DNA of 14,092 bases. It comes from Actinomycetota bacterium. GTDB taxonomy: Bacteria; Actinomycetota; Actinomycetes; S36-B12; UBA5976. The stretch lies in the NCBI GenBank assembly GCA_017853815.1, contig JAFMIT010000035.1, positions 1 through 14,092 on the forward strand, read 5' to 3'. The stretch's first letter is position 1, and each line of letters starts with the position of its first letter. This document shows, piece by piece, positions 1-6,553 of this stretch. Position numbers and translations under genes: made by a program. The notes below the pieces were generated by a model. It saw nothing but the letters and a program-made list of their open reading frames with translations. It did not search any database and had not been told where the DNA came from.

Positions 1-826
1 GAACGTCACCGTCGTAGTTCTTGCAGGCCCAGACGTAGCCGCCTTCCCACTTCATTGCCGCAGCGACCATGTCGTCGATGAGGCGGTGTTCGTAGGTAAT
101 TCCGGCAGCTTCGAACTCTGCCTTGAATTCGGCTTCGTAGACCTCAGCGAAAATGTCCTTGAAACGACCGTCGTAGGCCTTAAGAATCGTGTTCTTCGTC
201 GACAGGTAGACAGGGTAATTGCGAAGCAAGCCGTAACGAAGCGACGCACGCGCAAAGTCGCGGATGCTTTCGTCGAGGTTGTACATCGCCATCGCGACGC
301 CGGCACCTGGGAAGTCAAAGACATTGAGTTCCATTGGTTCGCCACCGTCTTTTGGTGTGAAAGTCAGCGTCAGCGTGCCTTCGCCTGGAACCTTCAGGTC
401 GGTTGCGCGGTACTGATCACCGAAAGCGTGACGGCCAACAACAATGGGCTTAGTCCAACCCGGCACGAGCCGTGGAATGTTGCTGATGATGATGGGTTCA
501 CGGAAGATGACGCCGCCGAGAATGTTGCGGATGGTGCCGTTAGGCGACTTCCACATTTTCTTGAGACCAAATTCCTCCACGCGAGCTTCGTCAGGAGTGA
601 TGGTCGCGCACTTCACGCCAACGCCGTACTGCTTGATGGCGTTCGCGGAGTCGATGGTGACCTGGTCGTTGGTCGCATCGCGATTCTCAATGCTCAAGTC
701 GTAGTACTTCAAATCAACATCGAGGTACGGGAGGATCAATTGATCCTTGATGAACTGCCAGATGATGCGAGTCATCTCATCGCCATCGAGCTCGACGACT
801 GGGTTAAGTACCTTGATTTTTGACAT
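1..826 (-). CDS. icd: NADP-dependent isocitrate dehydrogenase, homodimeric (eukaryote-like) type; 3' end outside the window
   Basis: Oxidatively decarboxylates isocitrate to 2-oxoglutarate with NADP+ in the cytoplasmic TCA cycle. Only residues 1-275 are present, against a usual length of about 400. The protein opens MSKIKVLNPVVELDGDEMTR, the start of the homodimeric type shared with eukaryotic cytosolic and mitochondrial IDH, not the monomeric ~740-residue type of Corynebacterium. Substrate-binding KSPNGTIRNILGG lies at residues 93-105, with R109 and R132 following. The catalytic lysine is K211 in STKNTILKAYDGRFKDIF, and the metal-binding aspartates are in RLIDDMV (D251, D252). The reading frame is open to the left edge with no break. 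It follows mdh by 42 bases in the same direction, so the two could be cotranscribed, although the gap holds a possible separate promoter and operator. The start is ATG with only a weak purine-rich RBS. Identification is very secure. Confidence 0.96.
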   Translation of the reverse strand, partial: MSKIKVLNPVVELDGDEMTRIIWQFIKDQLILPYLDVDLKYYDLSIENRDATNDQVTIDSANAIKQYGVGVKCATITPDEARVEEFGLKKMWKSPNGTIRNILGGVIFREPIIISNIPRLVPGWTKPIVVGRHAFGDQYRATDLKVPGEGTLTLTFTPKDGGEPMELNVFDFPGAGVAMAMYNLDESIRDFARASLRYGLLRNYPVYLSTKNTILKAYDGRFKDIFAEVYEAEFKAEFEAAGITYEHRLIDDMVAAAMKWEGGYVWACKNYDGDV

Positions 827-843
827 GTGAATCGCTTTCGTTA

Positions 844-863
844 ATCGATGTGAATGTATCGAT
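844..863 (-). promoter_or_regulatory. Paired ATCGAT palindromes with possible -10 element upstream of icd
   Basis: The short mdh-icd gap holds two copies of the palindrome ATCGAT, at 844-849 and 858-863, separated by 8 bases. They can be read as a 7-base direct repeat (ATCGATG) with a 14-base period or as a dyad. On the minus strand a TACATT hexamer, matching the actinobacterial -10 pattern TANNNT, lies between them. This geometry would suit an operator over an icd promoter. The assignment is inference from pattern alone. Confidence 0.3.
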
Positions 864-868
864 GAGGA

Positions 869-1825
869 TTAAAGGCTCTGAACGTCTGCTTGCTTCGCGC
901 GGACAGCTTCGGCAGCTTCGAGAAGTCCAGCTTTCTCAGAATCCGTCAGTGCGGTTTCGACAACCTTGCGAATACCACCGCGGCCGATTTCAGCTTCGAC
1001 GCCGAGGTACACGCCTTCGATGCCGTACTCGCCATCAACCCATGCACACACTGGCATCACAGCGCCACTGTCTTCGATGACTGCTTTGGCCATACGAGCG
1101 GCTGCTGCAGAAGGTGCGTAGTAGGCAGAGCCGGTCTTGAGAAGTGCAACAACTTCAGCGCCACCGTTGCGGGTGCGGACAACAAGTTCTTCGATTTTCT
1201 CTGCAGAGAGCAAGTCCGAGAGCGGCTTGCCATCGACAGTGCAGCGTGATGGCACTGGCACCATGGTGTCGCCATGCGAGCCGAGCGTGAGAGTGCGCAC
1301 GCTGCCTACTTCAACACCGAGGGTTTCTGCAACAAAGTGCGTGAAGCGTGCGGTGTCGAGCATGCCTGCCTGACCGATGACGCGTTCCTTCGGAAAACCA
1401 GTCGCAAGCTGCGTCAGCGCGGTCATTTCGTCGAGTGGATTAGACACGACGATGACAACGGCGTTCGGTGCGTGCTTTGCAATGTTCTCAGCGACTCCGC
1501 GCACGATGCCAGCGTTGACTTCGATGAGGTCCATGCGGCTCATGCCTGGCTTGCGAGGGAGGCCAGCGGTGATGACGACGACGTCAGAATCGGCAATCGC
1601 TTCGTAGCCTTCGCCGCTCGCTGTGGTGGTCTGGCCGATCACCTTGGTCTCGAATCCTTCGATGGGCCGCGACTGATTCATGTCGAGCGCGAGACCCTCT
1701 GGCTTACCTTCGAGGATGTCGGTGAGAACCACCGTTTCGAAGATGTCATATTCAGCGAGGCGCAATGCCGTCGTAGAGCCGTAGAAGCCGGCACCGATAA
1801 CTGAAACTTTTCCCTTGCGAGCCAT
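869..1825 (-). CDS. mdh: Malate dehydrogenase, NAD-dependent, LDH-like (type 3) subfamily
   Basis: Interconverts malate and oxaloacetate in the TCA cycle. It has 318 residues, normal for the LDH/MDH family. The Rossmann motif GAGFYG is near the N-terminus, followed by the acidic VVLTDI strand end expected for NAD binding. The active-site loop AGLPRKPGMSRMDL carries the two arginines that mark malate rather than lactate specificity. LDTARF holds the catalytic aspartate and substrate arginine, and the catalytic histidine is in GSHGDTMVP. The ATG at 1825 is chosen because GGAGG lies 4 bases upstream. An in-frame GTG at 1840 would place that RBS inside the coding region. The sequence resembles the LDH-like MDHs of bacteria and archaea. 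It does not resemble the MTRTPVNVTVTGAAGQIGY-type cytosolic MDH I recall from Streptomyces and Mycobacterium. Its position beside DUF3017 is conserved. Confidence 0.95.
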   Translation of the reverse strand: MARKGKVSVIGAGFYGSTTALRLAEYDIFETVVLTDILEGKPEGLALDMNQSRPIEGFETKVIGQTTTASGEGYEAIADSDVVVITAGLPRKPGMSRMDLIEVNAGIVRGVAENIAKHAPNAVVIVVSNPLDEMTALTQLATGFPKERVIGQAGMLDTARFTHFVAETLGVEVGSVRTLTLGSHGDTMVPVPSRCTVDGKPLSDLLSAEKIEELVVRTRNGGAEVVALLKTGSAYYAPSAAAARMAKAVIEDSGAVMPVCAWVDGEYGIEGVYLGVEAEIGRGGIRKVVETALTDSEKAGLLEAAEAVRAKQADVQSL

Positions 1826-1829
1826 GGGT

Positions 1830-1834
1830 CCTCC
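1830..1834 (-). promoter_or_regulatory. Shine-Dalgarno sequence of mdh
   Basis: GGAGG on the minus strand, with four bases (ACCC) before the ATG at 1825. A perfect anti-SD match, it decides the mdh start. Confidence 0.8.
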
Positions 1835-1842
1835 AAGCACAA

Positions 1843-1897
1843 GCGCCCAATCGGCGCGTCAATGACCCAAGCCTAATTGGTCAAAATCGGCCCGATT
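1843..1897 (-). promoter_or_regulatory. mdh leader with three small inverted repeats
   Basis: The DUF3017-mdh gap is rich in dyads. GCGCC-N5-GGCGC at 1843-1857 could form a hairpin just before the mdh RBS. TGACC-N11-GGTCA lies at 1863-1883. AATCGG-C-CCGATT at 1885-1897 overlaps the DUF3017 stop codon. On the minus strand TTGACC could be a -35, but no good -10 lies at normal spacing; TAGGCT is the nearest TANNNT. The region probably holds an operator or weak terminator. Which one cannot be told from sequence. Confidence 0.3.
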
Positions 1898-2162
1898 ACG
1901 CCGGTTGCGGGACGATGAGTGCGAGACTCGTCACAGCGGCGAGCAGCACCGAAAGCGTAATCAAATCGACGGCTCGCGAGCGTACGACGAGCCAACTTCT
2001 GCGCCCCGAAGGCTGCAATATCCGCCCAATCAGGGCGAGAGCGAGCGAGGCAGAGACGCCGAGTGAGCCAATGCGGAAATTGCCAGTCGCTAGCACTGCG
2101 ATGCTCACCAGAATCATCGCCACCACGAGGTAGCTGATTAGTCGGGAGGTCTGGGCGCGCAT
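1896..2162 (-). CDS. DUF3017 family small membrane protein
   Basis: An 88-residue protein of unknown function, recognised by its overall pattern and place beside mdh as the actinobacterial DUF3017 family. Three hydrophobic segments are visible: LISYLVVAMILVSIAVLAT near the start, IGSLGVSASLALALIG in the middle and LITLSVLLAAVTSLALIV at the end. The middle and last segments are joined by a basic loop (QPSGRRSWLVVRSRAVD). This suggests three membrane spans with a cytoplasmic basic loop. The ATG start lies 9 bases after the stop of the DMT transporter gene. No clear Shine-Dalgarno sequence is visible, so translation probably depends on coupling to the upstream gene. No function is known and none is proposed. 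Confidence 0.8.
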   Translation of the reverse strand: MRAQTSRLISYLVVAMILVSIAVLATGNFRIGSLGVSASLALALIGRILQPSGRRSWLVVRSRAVDLITLSVLLAAVTSLALIVPQPA

Positions 2163-2171
2163 AGGTGGAGC

Positions 2172-3131
2172 CTATTGCCCGGCCTGAAGAGTTGCGGGTC
2201 GCCGATTGGCAATCACCACTGCCACGCCGGTCAAAGCAACACCTGCGAGCAAGTGCGAAGAGATGTTCGTGCCCGCTGTCGGTGCCAGGACATCAAAGAG
2301 AACGGCGCCAAAAAGTTGACCCGTCACGCTGCCGAGAGCAAAGCGCAGGCTCCCAAGAATATGAATGATGCGAGCGGCGGAAATAATGAATGCCAATCCA
2401 AATACGCCGCCTGTGTACAGCCACCAGACGTCAGTCGGAAGCGGTGCCACTTCAACATTGCCTGCTGCCAATTGGACGCCAAAGAAGATCAGCAGCGTCG
2501 CAGTACCGACGATGAAGTTCCACCACGCAGCTGTCACTGGATGTTGCGCTACGCGACTGACATGCCCATTAAGCGCATGCTGAAACGAAACACCCGCGCC
2601 CACCACAAGCGATGCAACAACTCCCCACAGCGCAAAGTTCGCCGTGCCAAATCGATCGGAGACAGAAACAGCGATAGCAGTCACAGCGATGACACCAGCG
2701 ATGACGCGATTCGTCGAAGGATGGATGTGCCCCTGAGGTCCAACGCCAAAGCGATCAACAAGGATGGAAGCGGCAGTCGTCGCGCCAACTGTTGCAACCG
2801 TAAAAATCGCAACACCCATCAGCGGAACAGTGATGCTTTGAGTCGCCACGAAACACGCGCCGATACTGCCGCCGATGACATGCCACCACTTCAAAGAGCC
2901 CTCACGACGAGCAGCAAAAACCTGACTTAAACCTAAGCGCACGCGCGGGGCAAAAAGCGCGTACACCGTGAGGCACACCAAGCCAGTGCTGAAAGAGATG
3001 AGGGCGGCCTCCCAGCCGCTGCCGACCCGCAGTGACAGTTCGCCATTGACGCGAGATTGCGCGGTGGTGGCAGCACCCGCAAGCACCGCAACCGACTGGG
3101 CAATCCAGTGATGCTGATGCGGCGCGGCCAT
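2172..3131 (-). CDS. DMT superfamily transporter, duplicated YdcZ (DUF606)-type
   Basis: A 319-residue inner-membrane protein with about ten hydrophobic segments, the size of two fused five-span YdcZ/DUF606 units. The internal duplication is visible: AQSRVNGELSLRVGS with EAALISFSTG in the first half matches SFQHALNGHVSRVAQ with TAAWWNFIVGT in the second. Such proteins belong to the drug/metabolite transporter superfamily and are probably exporters, but the substrate cannot be inferred. The ATG follows the purH stop by 4 bases, so it is very likely in the purine operon transcript. The RBS is not obvious. As I recall, folD often sits between purH and DUF3017 in other actinobacteria, so this gene appears to occupy that slot. 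The final residues are polar, and no frame damage is seen. Confidence 0.85.
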   Translation of the reverse strand: MAAPHQHHWIAQSVAVLAGAATTAQSRVNGELSLRVGSGWEAALISFSTGLVCLTVYALFAPRVRLGLSQVFAARREGSLKWWHVIGGSIGACFVATQSITVPLMGVAIFTVATVGATTAASILVDRFGVGPQGHIHPSTNRVIAGVIAVTAIAVSVSDRFGTANFALWGVVASLVVGAGVSFQHALNGHVSRVAQHPVTAAWWNFIVGTATLLIFFGVQLAAGNVEVAPLPTDVWWLYTGGVFGLAFIISAARIIHILGSLRFALGSVTGQLFGAVLFDVLAPTAGTNISSHLLAGVALTGVAVVIANRRPATLQAGQ

Positions 3132-3135
3132 GGGC

Positions 3136-4701
3136 TTAGTGGAAGAAATGGCGAGTCCCTGTGAAGTACATCGTGATTCCCGCCGCCGTAGCAGCAGCGA
3201 TCACTTCTTCGTCGCGAACCGACCCACCCGGCGCAACAACAGCACGAACGCCGGCATCAAGCAGTGTCTTGAGGCCGTCAGCAAACGGGAAGAACGCGTC
3301 AGAGGCAGCGACCGAACCTGCCGCTCGCTCCCCTGCTCTGCCGACCGCAAGCTGTGATGAGTCAACGCGACTGACCTGACCCATACCAATACCCACTGCA
3401 GCGCCCTCGTTCGCCAAAAGAATTGCGTTGCTCTTCACACTTCGGCACGCAGTCCACGCGAAAGCGAGGTCGGCAAGCGTCTCAGCATCAGCGGGTGCGC
3501 CACTGACCAAGTTCCAGTTCGCAGGATTGTCTCCCTCGGCCTGCAATCTGTCCTGAACCTGCATCAACATGCCGCCGCTGATGTCGCGCATTTCGATTCC
3601 TGCGCCATCCCACGGAGCAGGCACCACCAAAACGCGAATAGATGGTTTCTGGCTCAGGATTTCTACAGCTTCGGGTTCAAAATCTGGAGCAACGATCACT
3701 TCAGTAAAGATCTCTGCAACTTGGCGAGCCATATCGGCAGTTACCATGCGATTAGCAGCAATCACACCACCAAATGCGCTGACTGGATCGGTGGCGTGCG
3801 CTTTGCGGTGAGCCTCAGCAATGTCGCTTCCGATTGCAATGCCACATGGATTGGTGTGCTTGATGATGGCGACGGCAGGTTCACTGAAATCAAAAGCTGC
3901 ACGACGGGCCGCGTCCGCATCAACATAGTTGTTGTACGACATTTCTTTGCCATGCAGTTGCCTAGCGCCAGCAATTTCGGTTCCACCGAAACCAACGGTG
4001 TACACGGCCGCCCGCTGATGTGGATTCTCTCCGTAGCGCAAGATGTTTTCGCGGTTGTAGGTGACCCCAACCCAGTTAGGGAATCCACTGCCATCGTCAG
4101 TCTTCGTGACGACGTTGCTGATCCAGGACGCGACGTGCACGTCGTAGGTCGCCGTATGTTGAAATGCCTCAGCCGCGAGTCGTTGACGTTGCGCGAGTGA
4201 GAAACCACCACTCGCAACGGCCTCAATAACCTCGGTGTAGCGGGCGGGACTCACGACGATTGCCATGTTCGCATGATTCTTGGCGCTCGCACGAACCATC
4301 GCTGGCCCACCGATGTCGATTTGTTCGATGCAGTCATCGATGTCAGCGCCAGACATCACAGTCTGGGTGAACGGGTACAGATTGATAACCGCGAGCTGAA
4401 AAGCTGCAATCCCGAACTCCTGCAATTGTTCGCGATGAGATTCGAGTCGCACGTCAGCGAGTAGGCCGCCATGAATGTTTGGGTGCAGCGTCTTGACTCG
4501 GCCATCGAGGCACTCAGGAAAACCTGTGACATCGGGAACCTGCGTTACGGGCAGACCAGCCGCTGCAATAGTCGAAGCTGTTGAGCCAGTGGACACGATC
4601 TCCACACCAGCCGCGTGGAGTGCGGTCGCGAGTTCAATCAATCCTGTCTTGTCTGAAACCGAAACGAGTGCTCGTTTGATTGCTCTCTGATCTGAAGTCA
4701 T
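3136..4701 (-). CDS. purH: Bifunctional AICAR formyltransferase / IMP cyclohydrolase
   Basis: Catalyses the last two steps of de novo IMP synthesis: AICAR plus 10-formyl-THF gives FAICAR, which is then cyclised to IMP. It has 521 residues, the usual length. The N-terminal MGS-like cyclohydrolase domain (about 1-200) shows SVSDKTGL, STGSTAS and GRVKTLHPNIHGGLL. The C-terminal transformylase domain shows RYGENPHQ (222-229), GKEMSYNNYVDADAA (251-265) and the catalytic K281-H282 in IIKHTNPCG. Near the end SDAFFPFADG and the terminal RHFFH are typical. The start ATG overlaps the purN stop by one base (TGATG), which points to translational coupling. A weak AGG lies upstream. The gene is intact and secure. 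Confidence 0.98.
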   Translation of the reverse strand: MTSDQRAIKRALVSVSDKTGLIELATALHAAGVEIVSTGSTASTIAAAGLPVTQVPDVTGFPECLDGRVKTLHPNIHGGLLADVRLESHREQLQEFGIAAFQLAVINLYPFTQTVMSGADIDDCIEQIDIGGPAMVRASAKNHANMAIVVSPARYTEVIEAVASGGFSLAQRQRLAAEAFQHTATYDVHVASWISNVVTKTDDGSGFPNWVGVTYNRENILRYGENPHQRAAVYTVGFGGTEIAGARQLHGKEMSYNNYVDADAARRAAFDFSEPAVAIIKHTNPCGIAIGSDIAEAHRKAHATDPVSAFGGVIAANRMVTADMARQVAEIFTEVIVAPDFEPEAVEILSQKPSIRVLVVPAPWDGAGIEMRDISGGMLMQVQDRLQAEGDNPANWNLVSGAPADAETLADLAFAWTACRSVKSNAILLANEGAAVGIGMGQVSRVDSSQLAVGRAGERAAGSVAASDAFFPFADGLKTLLDAGVRAVVAPGGSVRDEEVIAAATAAGITMYFTGTRHFFH

Positions 4702-5279
4702 CAGCTTTTACCTATCTCGTGAGCTAGCTCGGTGACCGCTTGGACGAGCAGCCGCCTTTCGACAATCTTGATACGTTCATGAAGCGAGGTCTCGTCATCA
4801 GCCACCAGAATCTCGACTGCCTCTTGAAGAATTACGGGGCCGGTATCGACACCTTCATCGACATAATGCACGGTGGATCCCGTCACCGTCGCGCCAGCGG
4901 CGAGTGCGTCTCGCACTGCATGCGCTCCAGGGAACGCTGGCAGTAGGGCGGGGTGGGTGTTGATGATGCGACCAGCGAACCGAGTAAGCGCGGGTTCTCC
5001 GATCACGCGCATGAAGCCAGCCGAGACCACAAAGTCAGGTTCGTACGTCGCAATGGCATCGCTCAGTGCCGAATTCCACACGTCACGAGTCTCGAAATCT
5101 GACAGGGCAATCACGGCGACGGGGATCCCAGCACGCGCTGCTCGTTCGAGCGCTGGTGCCGACGGCTGATCCGTCACGAAACCAGTGATCTCAAAATCTT
5201 GGGAGCGTTGCGGCGCATCAATCAGAGACTGAAAAAGCGTGCCTGAACCTGAAGCCAGAACCACGATGCGCGCCGTCAC
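4701..5279 (-). CDS. purN: Phosphoribosylglycinamide formyltransferase (GART)
   Basis: Transfers the formyl group of 10-formyl-THF to GAR, the third step of purine synthesis. It is 192 residues from the GTG start chosen here. ASGSGTLFQSLID is the phosphate-binding start of the family. NTHPALLPAFPGAH carries the catalytic Asn107 and His109, and VDEGVDTGPVI carries the catalytic Asp145. An in-frame TTG lies two codons upstream at 5285. GTG at 5279 is preferred because a TAAACT hexamer ends exactly six bases before it, placing the predicted transcription start on the GTG itself. No Shine-Dalgarno sequence is present, as expected for a leaderless message. It overlaps purH by one base. The 55-base gap to the antiporter gene suggests purN begins a new transcription unit: purN-purH-DMT-DUF3017. 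Confidence 0.96.
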   Translation of the reverse strand: MTARIVVLASGSGTLFQSLIDAPQRSQDFEITGFVTDQPSAPALERAARAGIPVAVIALSDFETRDVWNSALSDAIATYEPDFVVSAGFMRVIGEPALTRFAGRIINTHPALLPAFPGAHAVRDALAAGATVTGSTVHYVDEGVDTGPVILQEAVEILVADDETSLHERIKIVERRLLVQAVTELAHEIGKS

Positions 5280-5285
5280 ACGCAA

Positions 5286-5291
5286 AGTTTA
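5286..5291 (-). promoter_or_regulatory. Candidate -10 element of purN, leaderless geometry
   Basis: TAAACT on the minus strand fits TANNNT and differs from TATAAT at two positions. It ends six bases before the purN GTG, so the -12 to -7 position predicts transcription starting on the start codon. No good -35 is visible. Confidence 0.5.
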
Positions 5292-5340
5292 GTTGTCCGA
5301 TTTGGCCGTGGGACAGCGGCGTGAAACCGTGTTCTGACTG

Positions 5341-6504
5341 TCAGCGATTGAAGCCGCTTCGAAAGAACAACAGCAACCCAGATCCGATAAAGGCGGTGAT
5401 AATCACATACGTAATTGTCAGCGCTTGAAGTTGCTCTGCAAAAGTCGTGCTCACCATGAGGCCCGCAATCAGAATGGAGAACTCACCACGCGGGGAAAGA
5501 AAAGCTCCCACTCGACGCCAACTCATACGATCGGCAAGATCCTTGGCGATCCACCATCCCACCAGCATCTTCAAACCAACACCGACAATGGCCAGCACCA
5601 TCGCAGGCCCGAGCACTCGGGGTATATCTGCAGGGTCCGTCGCTAGCCCGAAAAAGAGAAAGAAAAGTGCCGAGAAAAAATCTCTTAGTGGGCTGAGGCG
5701 GGCGCGCACGGCAGAGGCAACTTCACCGGTGAGCAATAGCCCAATCAAGAACGCTGCGACGGCGCCAGAGAATCCCACATAACTTGCCGCACCTGCCGCA
5801 AGCAGGGCTGAACCAAATACCGTCAAGAGCAGGGCATTAGGTTCACGTGCATTCAACAGCCGCGATACAGCCGTTTCATTGTGTACTCCAAGAAGAAGTA
5901 CCACACCCGTGATTGCGAGAGCAGCTGACAGCGAAACCAGACCACCGACGACGCCAAGTCCCAAGATCATCGACGTGAGGACGGGTAAATACGGAGCAAT
6001 GGCCAAGTCCTCAACAACCAAAACGCTGACCGTTCTACGCGCAATCTCACTCCGTTGAAATCCCGAATCACGAATCAACTGCGACGCAATGCCCGAGGAA
6101 GAGATATAAGTAATGCCTGCCATAGCCACGATGCCAAGCAGTCCCCACCCCATGAAATAGCCAACTGCGATTCCTGGCAAGACATTGAGAAGGTCAATGG
6201 CAACAACAGATTTTCGGGAGCGAACTGCTGAAGCAATTTCGCGTGCGCTGTACTCCAAACCTAGAAGCAACAGCAGGAGTAGGGCACCTATATTTGCTGC
6301 CGAAGCAATAAAGCCTTGACTCACTTCTAAACCGACAATGCCACCTTTGCCAAATATCAGCCCAGCAAAAAGAAAGAAAGGCACAGCAGAAATACCAATG
6401 CGCGCTGCACCGTAGGCAATGAGGCCCAAAAGAAGAAGAACTCCGCCGATTTCGAGCAATTCGATGGCGCTTTCCATCGAAGTGGCTAGTAGGAGAGAGC
6501 TCAT
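5341..6504 (-). CDS. CPA2 family cation/proton antiporter (Kef-type membrane domain only)
   Basis: A 387-residue integral membrane protein with about 12 hydrophobic segments that matches the Na+/H+ exchanger domain of CPA2 transporters. ISSSGIASQLIRD (135-146) aligns with the discontinuous-helix motif of KefC (LSSTAIA). VLVVEDLAIAPYLP holds the ion-site pair as Glu165-Asp166, where KefC has Gln-Asp. FLSPRGEFSILIAGL near the C-terminus is the other family hallmark. The protein stops after the last span, with no cytosolic TrkA-N/RCK domain, so it lacks the usual nucleotide-gated regulation. The ion (K+ or Na+) cannot be told. ATG at 6504 is chosen because GATACT ends six bases before it; Met10 is an alternative. 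It sits between the DUF6350 gene and purN, which I recall as close neighbours in other actinobacteria, so it looks like an insertion into the conserved order. Confidence 0.88.
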   Translation of the reverse strand: MSSLLLATSMESAIELLEIGGVLLLLGLIAYGAARIGISAVPFFLFAGLIFGKGGIVGLEVSQGFIASAANIGALLLLLLLGLEYSAREIASAVRSRKSVVAIDLLNVLPGIAVGYFMGWGLLGIVAMAGITYISSSGIASQLIRDSGFQRSEIARRTVSVLVVEDLAIAPYLPVLTSMILGLGVVGGLVSLSAALAITGVVLLLGVHNETAVSRLLNAREPNALLLTVFGSALLAAGAASYVGFSGAVAAFLIGLLLTGEVASAVRARLSPLRDFFSALFFLFFGLATDPADIPRVLGPAMVLAIVGVGLKMLVGWWIAKDLADRMSWRRVGAFLSPRGEFSILIAGLMVSTTFAEQLQALTITYVIITAFIGSGLLLFFRSGFNR

Positions 6505-6510
6505 GAGTTC

Positions 6511-6516
6511 AGTATC
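6511..6516 (-). promoter_or_regulatory. Candidate -10 element of the antiporter gene, leaderless geometry
   Basis: GATACT on the minus strand, one base weaker than TATACT, with exactly six bases (GAACTC) before the ATG at 6504. No Shine-Dalgarno sequence follows. It has the same geometry as purN. Confidence 0.45.
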
Positions 6517-6553
6517 CCAGCGAATGGCTCAGGTGGCTGCCCAGGAATGTGAC

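Noticed and set aside
86..823. A 245-codon plus-strand open frame opposite icd
   Set aside because: It mirrors the icd gene exactly, has no family resemblance and lies wholly antisense to a securely identified enzyme.
1274..1804. A 176-codon plus-strand open frame opposite mdh
   Set aside because: Antisense shadow of mdh, with an implausible composition and no RBS or neighbours on that strand.
1826..1840. Longer malate dehydrogenase starting at the GTG at 1840
   Set aside because: The GGAGG Shine-Dalgarno sequence would then be inside the coding region; the ATG at 1825 gives the family's normal N-terminus.
2175..2930. A 251-codon plus-strand open frame opposite the DMT transporter
   Set aside because: Its very polar, Lys/Arg/Asn/Cys-rich composition is what the reverse of a membrane protein gives; not a real protein.
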